Of a stretch of 39,670 nucleotides of DNA, positions 33,469 through 39,670 are shown in pieces (position 1 is the first letter of the stretch; every line of letters begins with the position of its first letter). The position numbers and the translations under genes were made by a program. The stretch covers positions 1 through 39,670 of the forward strand of contig CALJEI010000009.1 of the NCBI GenBank assembly GCA_938074605.1, given 5' to 3'. This DNA comes from an uncultured Ignisphaera sp. Lineage in GTDB: Archaea > Thermoproteota > Thermoprotei_A > Sulfolobales > Ignisphaeraceae. Below the pieces are notes generated by a model. It was not told the origin of the DNA. It did not search any database and saw only the letters and a program-made list of their open reading frames with translations.

Positions 33469-33790
33469 AGCATAGAAATACCAAGTAAATACACTTTAAA
33501 TACTTACATTTCACTATAGCATTGTAGAAATAAGCTATTTACACATTATTAGATTAAGGTGAAGATATTCACCACCTGAAAAAGTGGTGTGTTTATATAT
33601 CCTTTTTTAGAAAAAACAATGTGTAGAGTAGTTAGTGTGATTCTAAGGCCATCCTAGCTGTAAGTTAGCTAAAGTTGATATCGGCAAATAATTGTATAGG
33701 GGTTGATTTCTGTGGCGATTTATTTTAAAAGTTATTTGCCTTTCTACACAACAGTAGCTCTATCAAGTCTATTTTTGCTGGTGCTACACT
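33469..33790. other. Divergent promoter region with alternative hairpins
   Basis: About 320 bp between the glycohydrolase gene and the next plus-strand gene. It contains the glycohydrolase TATA box, overlapping hairpins at 33558-33589 (listed separately), TTTATATAT at 33592-33600, a T-run at 33602-33608, and a TATA-like TTTATTTTAAAAG near 33719-33731 for the right gene. No protein frame stands out. Confidence 0.4.
33558..33589. repeat. Overlapping, mutually exclusive hairpins
   Basis: GGTGAA (33558-33563) can pair with TTCACC (33568-33573), or CACCAC (33570-33575) can pair with GTGGTG (33584-33589). The middle arm is shared, so only one can form. A TATA-like TTTATATAT and a T-run follow. Either a transcript switch or stacked protein sites could explain this; the stems are only 6 bp each. 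Confidence 0.35.
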
Positions 33791-35095
33791 ATGTCCTGTG
33801 ATGTAGAAGAGCTTTTTGATATTGTTAGAAGGAGTTTTGCTGCTTCTGGAGGCCATCTAGGGGTAGAGGATGTTAGACTTCTTGATGAGGCTAAGAAAAA
33901 ACTTGTTTTATGTCTTGTTGGAGATAGTGTTAATGGAATTACTAAATGGCTTGAGCATGTTAGAGAGGTTTTAGGGTGTGTACAGAGAATGTTTGGTGTT
34001 AAAGGTTTTACTCTACCAAAGGAACTTGCATCATTTATGGCTAGCCCTATAGATCATCTAAAGAAGAAGCTCTTTAACTATGTCAATGACTATCTAAGTG
34101 GTAGGCTTGGATATGAAGATCTCTTAAAGAAGTCTCTATCAGCTCTTACAACCTCTCTTAGAACAAATGCTAGAAGTTGTTATCAGCTATGGGGCTTTAC
34201 AGCAATTCTTCTCCATCTAGGTGATATGGGGTATCACCTAGTCTACCCGGAACATAGATTTATAAATTTTGATAGAAGTGGGAAGCAGAGGCTGGGTGTT
34301 ATACCACCAAATATGGTGTTTTTAAATCTTGAGAGTGGTTTTCTTAGTTTTTTCTACGAAGCTCCAAGGCCATTAAGCTGGGAGGATACATCAGATCTAC
34401 AGAGGGTGTGGAGCCTCTATACAGCTTTAAGACCTGATCTAATGATCTATGGTGGGAAGGTTTTAGATGTAATTGACCTAGGGCTTTCTCCACCTATAAA
34501 GAGGCCTAATGTAATAGTTGAGTTTAAAGAGCTTGAGGATTGGTATATAAGGGTAAGAGATTTGAGGGGATATTTTAGAAGGCCTCTAACGGCAGAGGAG
34601 TGGAGGTTTAGGTGGTGGCAGAGGTTGAGAGAGGAGCTAGTTAAGATAGCAGATCTACAACATGTTGTAGAGGCTGTTGAGAGTAGGGTGGAGAGGGATA
34701 GAACTCCATCAATGAGATTAAAAGAGTATCAGCTTCTAGCACTATATAGGGCAACATATAGGCCAGACAAAATGATACTTATATCAAGAGCAAAAACTCC
34801 AGATGAAGTTAAGAAGTATCTAGAGGATAATGGGATTGAAGTTTACGATGGTATAGGTTTTAGCATTGAAGAACTTAAAGGAATTGCAGAAAGTATTGGG
34901 GGTTTTGCAAGCTATGGAGATGAAGATAGCATTGCAGTAGAAATTCCAAGGACGTTAGCACAACTTTTAAGCAGAATATCAAAAGAGCTAAATCTAGGCT
35001 ATATAGATACAATACACTATGCATTAAAGTTGTTACTAAATAGCATTAACGAAAAGAAACACTCCACCCAACCACAGACCCTCAAACAACACTAG
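33791..35095 (+). CDS. Unknown protein, possible PD-(D/E)XK nuclease fold
   Basis: 434 residues, no family recognised by name. A candidate PD-(D/E)xK active site is visible: Glu in F-F-Y-E-A-P near 190, Pro-Asp at 215-216 in R-P-D-L-M-I-Y, and E-x-K at 244-246 in V-I-V-E-F-K-E, the order of restriction-endonuclease-like folds. The first 130 residues are helical and lysine-rich; the C-terminal 80 (residues 330-410) look like an alpha/beta plus helix-turn-helix module (L-G-Y-I-D-T-I-H-Y-A-L). ATG with GGTG 8 nt upstream. The neighbours share no theme. A nuclease or DNA-repair role is inference from the pattern alone. Confidence 0.55.
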   Translation: MSCDVEELFDIVRRSFAASGGHLGVEDVRLLDEAKKKLVLCLVGDSVNGITKWLEHVREVLGCVQRMFGVKGFTLPKELASFMASPIDHLKKKLFNYVNDYLSGRLGYEDLLKKSLSALTTSLRTNARSCYQLWGFTAILLHLGDMGYHLVYPEHRFINFDRSGKQRLGVIPPNMVFLNLESGFLSFFYEAPRPLSWEDTSDLQRVWSLYTALRPDLMIYGGKVLDVIDLGLSPPIKRPNVIVEFKELEDWYIRVRDLRGYFRRPLTAEEWRFRWWQRLREELVKIADLQHVVEAVESRVERDRTPSMRLKEYQLLALYRATYRPDKMILISRAKTPDEVKKYLEDNGIEVYDGIGFSIEELKGIAESIGGFASYGDEDSIAVEIPRTLAQLLSRISKELNLGYIDTIHYALKLLLNSINEKKHSTQPQTLKQH

Positions 35096-35426
35096 AAGCT
35101 ATACTATTTCCACAATAAATATATATTTAAAGCTGGAGGTAGTGTGGCTAACAATAGAGGGGGGTTATAGCTGTAATAACCACTATAGCTAGCGGCTAAT
35201 TAAAAGCTATGTAAACCGTAATATAGATCTTCCAGCACCCTCTAACCATCATAAGAACTACAACCCATACAGCTTATAAATCACAATGCTCTTACAACAA
35301 TCTATATAGCTAATATAAACAAATTATTATTGCTTTAGGGTTCATATAGATTTTTAAAGTAGAAGGTGAGTATAATCATCTTGTGCAAACCATGTAGTAT
35401 AATATAGCTTGAAGGGCTTTAGATGT
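35096..35426. other. Intergenic region, weak hairpin only
   Basis: About 330 bp. A short inverted repeat (GGTTAT ... ATAACC with a 7-nt loop, near 35164-35182) follows the previous gene by about 70 bp. A TATA-like TTTTTAAAG near 35352-35361 precedes the small gene to the right. Nothing else is seen. Confidence 0.35.
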
Positions 35427-35777
35427 ATGTCTGTTAAACAGATAGTTGTCAATTGTGATGATGTAGAAGGTGTTACTAATGCTTTGAATTTACTGTGTAA
35501 AGAAACAGGATACTTCTGCTATAATCCTACTAATTTAGTTGAGGTCTTAACCTCTTTGTCGTGGGCAGAAACACTACAGTTTATAGTAGATGTTGAGTGT
35601 GTTAATGACGATAAGTGTGCCTTTAATATTTTGAATAGCTTTACAGAAACTTTAGATCTTGCTACAAAACATAGCTATATATTTGTTATAAATATCGATA
35701 GTATTAGGGATAGTCTAAATAAGTTAAAGGTTCTATCAAGCTATTCTTTAACGATAGGTCATCATCTATCCCCATAG
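35427..35777 (+). CDS. Small protein of unknown function
   Basis: 116 residues from the ATG at 35427; the frame opens six codons earlier at a TTG. Alternating strands and helices (V-K-Q-I-V-V-N-C-D-D-V-E at the start, Y-I-F-V-I-N-I-D-S-I-R near residue 90) suggest a soluble alpha/beta protein. It contains five cysteines, four of which could pair (V-N-C-D, L-L-C-K, Y-F-C-Y, V-E-C-V). No family recognised. Both flanking spacers are longer than 120 bp, so it is transcribed alone. Confidence 0.5.
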   Translation: MSVKQIVVNCDDVEGVTNALNLLCKETGYFCYNPTNLVEVLTSLSWAETLQFIVDVECVNDDKCAFNILNSFTETLDLATKHSYIFVINIDSIRDSLNKLKVLSSYSLTIGHHLSP

Positions 35778-35917
35778 ATCTTATAGCAATTGTCTATTAA
35801 AAATAATTAATATTTTTGTAAACCTCTAAAGTTATGCAAAATTTTTATGGAGGTATGTATTGCTGATTCTAATCTTTTTATCTTCTGTAGGTATGGTATC
35901 TATTGGTGTGTTTAGTT

Positions 35918-36628
35918 ATGTCTATAGTTTCTATGCCTATTAAAAGAGTGTTTAGTGGTGGTAGGGTGGAGGATGTTATTGATATTATTGCAATTGAATT
36001 TAGTGTAGAGATTTATCTTAATGGTGTTAAAAAAATTGTTTTAGAGACATCACCAAATATGTTAGAGGAGCTTGGAGTAGGGTATGCAAGTGTCTGTGGA
36101 TATAATGTCGATAGTGTTGGGGTTGCTGGTAGTAGAATTAATGTTTATGGTCTAGGGCCTATTAAGCCTAGGGAGCTCTCTAGCAATATTAGAGTTTCTA
36201 TTGGTAGTATTTTTAGAGCTATACATAATGTCTTCTCTATGGCTAAACTATTTAGAGAAACTGGATGCTTCCATGTAGCAGCACTAGCAACTAGAGATGG
36301 AAGTGTTGTAGAGCTTGTAGAGGATATCTCTAGACACTGTGCACTATATAAACTAATTGGGAAGCTTATTAAGAGAAGTAGTAATACAGATGATAAAATT
36401 GTTGTAATGTCATCTAGAGCAACATCGCATTTAATAGAGTCTATAGCAGTACTCAAAACTCCAATAGCAGTATTTAGAGGAGCGCCAACAGATAAAGCTA
36501 TTGAGAGAGCAAAGGAGTTGAGTATAACTCTAGTTGCACATACGAGAGGAGATAGATTTAACATTTATACACATAGCCACAGAATAGTAGTAGAGCCACA
36601 TGATATTAGCCATATCAATACATCTTAA
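35918..36628 (+). CDS. fdhD: FdhD-family formate dehydrogenase accessory sulfurtransferase
   Basis: About 236 residues. FdhD transfers sulfur from IscS-type desulfurases to the molybdenum/tungsten cofactor of formate dehydrogenases. The diagnostic block is T-G-C-F-H-V-A-A-L-A-T-R-D-G then V-V-E-L-V-E-D-I-S-R-H-C-A-L-Y-K-L-I-G, matching the family's E-D-x-x-R-H-N-A-x-D-K-x-I-G with N and D changed to C and Y. The second half has S-S-R-A-T-S-H-L-I-E and R-G-A-P-T-D-K-A-I-E-R-A. A cysteine in T-G-C-F stands where the sulfur-carrying residue lies. ATG with GGTG 9 nt upstream. No dehydrogenase gene is in the window. Confidence 0.85.
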   Translation: MSIVSMPIKRVFSGGRVEDVIDIIAIEFSVEIYLNGVKKIVLETSPNMLEELGVGYASVCGYNVDSVGVAGSRINVYGLGPIKPRELSSNIRVSIGSIFRAIHNVFSMAKLFRETGCFHVAALATRDGSVVELVEDISRHCALYKLIGKLIKRSSNTDDKIVVMSSRATSHLIESIAVLKTPIAVFRGAPTDKAIERAKELSITLVAHTRGDRFNIYTHSHRIVVEPHDISHINTS

Positions 36629-36845
36629 ACACAATTTATTTTTAATACTACTAGCCACAAGCATTATAATAGCTATACATTAAAGTGATGGCATAGCTAA
36701 CAAATATATTCTCTTTAGATAGAGATTTGGTATGTCCTGAAGAATTCAAATTGTTGAAAAAGCTATTTAAAATTCTTATAATTGTAAAAGATTTCTCTAA
36801 ATAATATTTTTAAGGCTAGTAGCTATCCCATGTTTGGGTATTTCT

Positions 36846-37169
36846 ATGGTTAGGGATAGTATGTATGAGAGTATTAGGGAGAGAATTACAAGATTTTTAG
36901 AGGATATAAAAAATCCTATTTGTGCTGAAGATATAGCAAGAGTTTTTGAAGTTGATGTGTTTGAGGTATATCTCCATCTAGAGCATATAGCTAAAAGTAT
37001 TAGAAGAGAGAGTAGTGGCAAAAAGGCTCTTTTAATGGTGCCACCATGGTGTAGAAAATGTGGTTATGTATTTAAAGATCTTGAGAAGCCTAAAAAACCA
37101 TCCAAATGTCCAAAATGTAAGAGTGAGTGGATAGAGCCTCCAAAATTTATTATAAAATCGCTGGAGTAG
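36846..37169 (+). CDS. HTH plus zinc-ribbon transcriptional regulator
   Basis: 107 residues. Residues 1-65 form a winged-helix-like region (I-R-E-R-I-T-R-F-L-E, I-C-A-E-D-I-A-R-V-F-E-V); residues 70-107 a zinc ribbon with four cysteines, C-R-K-C near residue 69 and C-P-K-C near 89. This is the arrangement of the archaeal predicted regulators of the COG3357 type. ATG preferred over a TTG four codons upstream. It stands alone 200 bp downstream of fdhD. Its targets cannot be told. Confidence 0.8.
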   Translation: MVRDSMYESIRERITRFLEDIKNPICAEDIARVFEVDVFEVYLHLEHIAKSIRRESSGKKALLMVPPWCRKCGYVFKDLEKPKKPSKCPKCKSEWIEPPKFIIKSLE

Positions 37170-37414
37170 AAATATAATTGAATTGGATTTAAAGTTTGCT
37201 TGATTAGAGATCTTTTCCATTGATTAATATATGGGTAGCGTTGTTTTTGATATATAAAAAATCTTAACATTAATCTCTAATCGTAAAGAGGTTTAAGCAC
37301 CGTTTGCAATATTCCCCAAATCTCTTCTTAATAGTAGAGTAGTTGTTTTGAAAACTAGTGATTAACAATACATAATAGTAATTCTATATATGGTGTTTAC
37401 TAGAGGTAGTAGAT
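37170..37414. other. Spacer with spaced inverted repeat
   Basis: GATTAGAGAT (37202-37211) recurs in inverse complement at 37273-37282, 61 bp apart, between two convergently read genes. Such a pair could be chance. No gene or RNA is seen. Confidence 0.3.
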
Positions 37415-38506
37415 TTAGGGCTGTGTAGTGTAGCAGTATCTATAACATGCTTCTGCTAGATAATGTATGTTTTCTAAAGGTGTTGGTGGATATACCTCTA
37501 TGTGTAGCATTAGGCCTCCTGATTCCGTATTTAGTTTCTCAATAACGTTTTTAATGTGGCTATATATTTCCTCCCTCGTCCCATATGGTATTAGATGCTG
37601 TCTATCTATATCTAAATCTATACATACTCTTCCCCTAAGCTTTAACGCAATATCGTTAACACCATTTACTACATCCTGTATATTCAATATGTCTACACCA
37701 GCCTCTAAAATTACGTCTACTAATGGTAGAATTTTTCCATCGCTGTGAAAATAGATTAAAGCACCCATATTTCTTACTTCATCAAAGAATCTTCTATAGT
37801 GTGGTAGAAAGTATTTTCTAAGATGTTGTGGTTTAATTAGTGGGCTCTCCTGACCTCCTAAATCCTCTAGAAATGTAACTACATCAATTCCTCTATACCT
37901 TTTAGCTATTTTAAGCAATTCATATTGATACTCTACAATTTTCTCTATCGCCATAACAATTCTTTCATCCCCCCTATAAATAGCATAAATAAGTATATTT
38001 AGTGGAACAACATCCATGAGTTTCTGGAATAGAAAGTGATGAAGGCTAAATATTATTGGTCTACCCAATTCCCGCAATCTATCAAAGCGTTCAAACAACT
38101 CCTCCCATGTAATCATAGGCTTTGGATCAGCATAACCAATAGGATAGCCAGCCTCTGGTTCAGGTAGACTCCACTCCCTTACTTTATCCAAATTATCTAG
38201 TGGATACTGATAGGGTTCACCGCCAAGACCCTTAATCTTAAACCTCCAGACAGTACCATATACATCTCTAGTGAACCTCTCTTCAAAAATAACACCAGGT
38301 TTATCGTCAAATACTATTCTGTTAGGATCATGTTTAATGAATGCTAATGGATACTTCTTCATTAATTCAATAGCCTTCTCTCTATATGTGTTTAGAATAG
38401 GCCACGTCATAATAATTCTACATGGAATGAATTGAGGATAGCGAAATTGTGCAGCCTTTAGAAAAACCTCTCTATATAGACCACCAGTATAGATATTATT
38501 ACCCAA
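37415..38506 (-). CDS. UroD-fold methyltransferase-superfamily protein (MtaA/MtbA-related)
   Basis: 363 residues with the uroporphyrinogen decarboxylase/methylcobamide:CoM methyltransferase fold. Blocks: R-Y-P-Q-F-I-P-C near residue 18, F-L-E-D-L-G-G-Q-E-S-P near 207, F-H-S-D-G-K-I near 255, V-D-I-L-N-I-Q-D-V near 274. Zinc methyltransferases of the family (MtaA, MtbA) have H-x-C-G here; this protein has H-S-D-G, so one zinc ligand is Asp or absent. It lacks the features of true UroD (R-Q-A-G-R near the N-terminus). TTG start with GAGGTG upstream. It stands alone, 15 kb from the corrinoid/MttB genes, and could be the methyl-accepting partner, but that is inference. Confidence 0.78.
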   Translation of the reverse strand: MGNNIYTGGLYREVFLKAAQFRYPQFIPCRIIMTWPILNTYREKAIELMKKYPLAFIKHDPNRIVFDDKPGVIFEERFTRDVYGTVWRFKIKGLGGEPYQYPLDNLDKVREWSLPEPEAGYPIGYADPKPMITWEELFERFDRLRELGRPIIFSLHHFLFQKLMDVVPLNILIYAIYRGDERIVMAIEKIVEYQYELLKIAKRYRGIDVVTFLEDLGGQESPLIKPQHLRKYFLPHYRRFFDEVRNMGALIYFHSDGKILPLVDVILEAGVDILNIQDVVNGVNDIALKLRGRVCIDLDIDRQHLIPYGTREEIYSHIKNVIEKLNTESGGLMLHIEVYPPTPLENIHYLAEACYRYCYTTQP

Positions 38507-38879
38507 GGTAGCTACACCTCAATAATTTCTTAACTTAAAGCCTTGATTTAAATATTATCGAAAGTAGAACATCCATTATCTAGTTAATAATATAACTTAA
38601 TAGATATTAAGATGAAGTAAATTCCGGACCATATATCTATTGAAAGAATATATCAGTAGTTCACATAACTCTCTGTACACACAATCCTGCTTATCTAGAT
38701 TGTTTCCAAGACAAAAATATTGTATAAGCCATTGCTAAGCTTTGTTGAAAGCTAAGAGAAACTCTCAACACCTATGGTAGATATTAACTCTAATAGAATA
38801 CTCTATATGCTAAAGAGAGAAATTGCAATCAATAAATAGCTAAAACACTTATATCTAGCGATAGGCTAATCGTTAAAAG
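38507..38879. other. Intergenic region before tRNA-Arg
   Basis: About 370 bp. The right end has a TATA-like CTTATATC near 38848-38855, spaced correctly for the tRNA. Left of it the sequence is A+T-rich with no protein-like frame and no RNA signature. Confidence 0.4.
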
Positions 38880-38954
38880 GGGCCCGTGGCCTAGCCAGGA
38901 TAAGGCGCCGGCCTCCGGAGCCGGAGACCCCGGGTTCAAATCCCGGCGGGCCCG
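38880..38954 (+). tRNA. tRNA-Arg (anticodon CCG)
   Basis: Full cloverleaf. Acceptor GGGCCCG pairs with CGGGCCC; D arm GCCT/AGGC; anticodon stem CCGGC/GCCGG with loop CTCCGGA, anticodon CCG reading CGG; T arm CCGGG/CCCGG with TTCAAAT. Discriminator G, no encoded CCA, no intron. Very G+C-rich stems fit a hyperthermophile. It marks a change of sequence character: what follows looks recently acquired, and tRNA genes are common integration sites in Thermoproteota. Confidence 0.97.
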
Positions 38955-39143
38955 CTTTACAGTCTTCATAATTATGTTAGAATTGTAAGGGATTTTCTGA
39001 GAGTACTTCTTGAGGTCGTGTAGATGCTTGTAATTCTGCAGTTCTTGAACAGATGAAGAATCTCATAGTTTTCTTCTCTTCGTAAATGAGGGTTTTTGGT
39101 TCGTGATGTCTTACTTTCTAGATTCGTAGGTGGGTGAGGAAAA

Positions 39144-39154
39144 CTTTATATAGG
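39144..39154 (+). promoter_or_regulatory. TATA box of the antitoxin gene
   Basis: CTTTATATAGG about 32-42 bp before the GTG. The predicted start site near 39172 leaves a 14-nt leader. Confidence 0.5.
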
Positions 39155-39185
39155 TTTACAAAAAATGTCTACTTGGGTGTTTTAG

Positions 39186-39413
39186 GTGGGGTATGTTACG
39201 GTGTCTGCTAAGATTCCGAAGAAGTTGAAAGAACTTCTAGATAGATATGGTGTGAAACCTGGTCCGATTATTAGGAGAGCTCTTGAGGAAGAGGTTAAGA
39301 AGAGAGTTCTCGAGGAGCTGGAAGTACTTTCTGGAGAGCTGTCTAGGGAGCTCTCACAGATATCTGATGAGGAAGTAGTTGAGTTAATACTGGAGGATAG
39401 AGAAGGTAGATAA
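39186..39413 (+). CDS. vapB: VapB-type antitoxin (toxin partner absent)
   Basis: 75 residues. The N-terminal strand V-T-V-S-A-K-I-P followed by K-K-L-K-E-L-L-D-R-Y-G and P-I-I-R-R-A-L-E-E-E-V is the ribbon-helix-helix layout of archaeal VapB antitoxins, which bind their own promoter and neutralise a PIN-domain RNase. The C-terminal half is acidic helix (E-E-L-E-V-L-S-G-E-L), the usual toxin-wrapping part. GTG start. A vapC gene should overlap or follow within a few bases; none does: the frame continues straight into a helicase fragment. More G+C-rich than the window average, which fits transferred DNA. Confidence 0.72.
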   Translation: MGYVTVSAKIPKKLKELLDRYGVKPGPIIRRALEEEVKKRVLEELEVLSGELSRELSQISDEEVVELILEDREGR

Positions 39414-39670
39414 TCATGTATCGCTGCGGAGAAAATTTTCAGAGATAAGACGCAAATTATGGTATCTACGGAGGCTGGTGGTGAAGGTATAAACCTGCAG
39501 TTCTGTCATTTAATGATCAATTACGACATACCGTGGAATCCTAATAGGCTTGAGCAGAGGATGGGGAGGATCCATAGGTATGGGCAGCAGAAAGATGTTT
39601 ATATCTTTAACCTTGTAGCAGAGAACACTAGGGAGGGGAAAGTCCTAATAAAGCTTCTCGAGAAGCTTGA
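39414..39670 (+). pseudogene. Headless C-terminal fragment of an SNF2-type helicase (continues past window)
   Basis: An open frame without a start codon follows the vapB stop in the same phase. It reads Q-I-M-V-S-T-E-A-G-G-E-G-I-N-L-Q (motif V) and N-P-N-R-L-E-Q-R-M-G-R-I-H-R-Y-G-Q (motif VI with both arginine fingers), then V-Y-I-F-N-L-V-A-E-N-T-R-E-G. These are the last motifs of the RapA/HepA-like SNF2 helicases found in archaea and in some defence islands. The N-terminal ATPase half is missing, so it is a truncated relic or a fusion product of a rearrangement that also removed vapC. It extends beyond the window's right end. Confidence 0.8.

Noticed and set aside
33540-33620. GTGAAGA...CTGA as a C/D box RNA
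   Set aside because: Only a 10-nt guide and no final D box; the hairpins explain the repeats better.
37202-37282. 10-bp inverted repeats 61 bp apart as ends of a small mobile element
   Set aside because: No target duplication, no internal gene, and a 10-bp match can occur by chance in a window this long.
1-39670. CRISPR arrays, rRNA genes and intact insertion sequences
   Set aside because: I saw no regularly spaced repeats, no rRNA signature blocks and no complete transposase with terminal repeats.

Overview
The window reads as chromosome of a low-GC hyperthermophilic member of the Thermoproteota (Crenarchaeota); the style resembles Desulfurococcales or Ignisphaera-like genomes, but I cannot fix the genus. 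The evidence is: a stand-alone ATP-pyrophosphatase subunit of GMP synthase; AGA/AGG and ATA-rich codon use; GGTG/GAGGTG ribosome-binding sites with frequent TTG/GTG starts; TATA boxes about 25 bp upstream of short leaders; two well-formed C/D box guide RNAs; a tRNA without encoded CCA; and a VapB-type antitoxin. No rRNA, CRISPR array or intact insertion sequence was found.

Layout. 1-1.1 kb: two tandem surface-fibre candidates on the minus strand, resembling TasA/archaeal bundling pilins; the downstream copy runs off the window. 1.1-1.9 kb: gene decay. 1.9-6.4 kb: an amino-sugar locus with a zinc alcohol/polyol dehydrogenase, a sugar-phosphate isomerase-type TIM barrel and a SIS-domain sugar isomerase (minus), divergent from N-acetylglucosamine-6-phosphate deacetylase (plus). 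A C/D box RNA follows at 6.46 kb. 6.6-7.1 kb: a membrane-anchored LEA-2/WHy protein, then about 800 bp of mostly non-coding DNA. 7.9-11.7 kb: a complete ECF vitamin/cofactor transporter (T, fused A-A', S) facing a winged-helix regulator across a palindromic promoter. 11.8-18.2 kb: DUF362 protein, a decayed gene, GMP synthase subunit B, a deoC-small protein-HD hydrolase operon, a lone ATP-cone protein and a divergent P-loop protein.

18.9-22.5 kb is the most distinctive cluster: corrinoid protein, MttB-family methyltransferase without an in-frame amber codon, and an APC permease. It looks like a module that imports and demethylates a methylated amine. A UroD-fold protein of the methylcobamide:CoM methyltransferase superfamily lies at 37.4-38.5 kb and could be a partner. 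22.8-26.8 kb: a second C/D RNA and three MFS transporters. 26.8-29.1 kb: an MscS channel, an RCK-domain protein and an unknown, in one operon. 29.4-37.2 kb: an RNA m5C methyltransferase, an SDR, an ADP-ribosylglycohydrolase, a possible PD-(D/E)XK nuclease, a small unknown, FdhD and an HTH/zinc-ribbon protein.

The right edge has tRNA-Arg(CCG), then DNA of a different texture: a vapB-like antitoxin without vapC, fused in frame to the headless C-terminal part of an SNF2-type helicase. This looks like the edge of an integrated or rearranged island.
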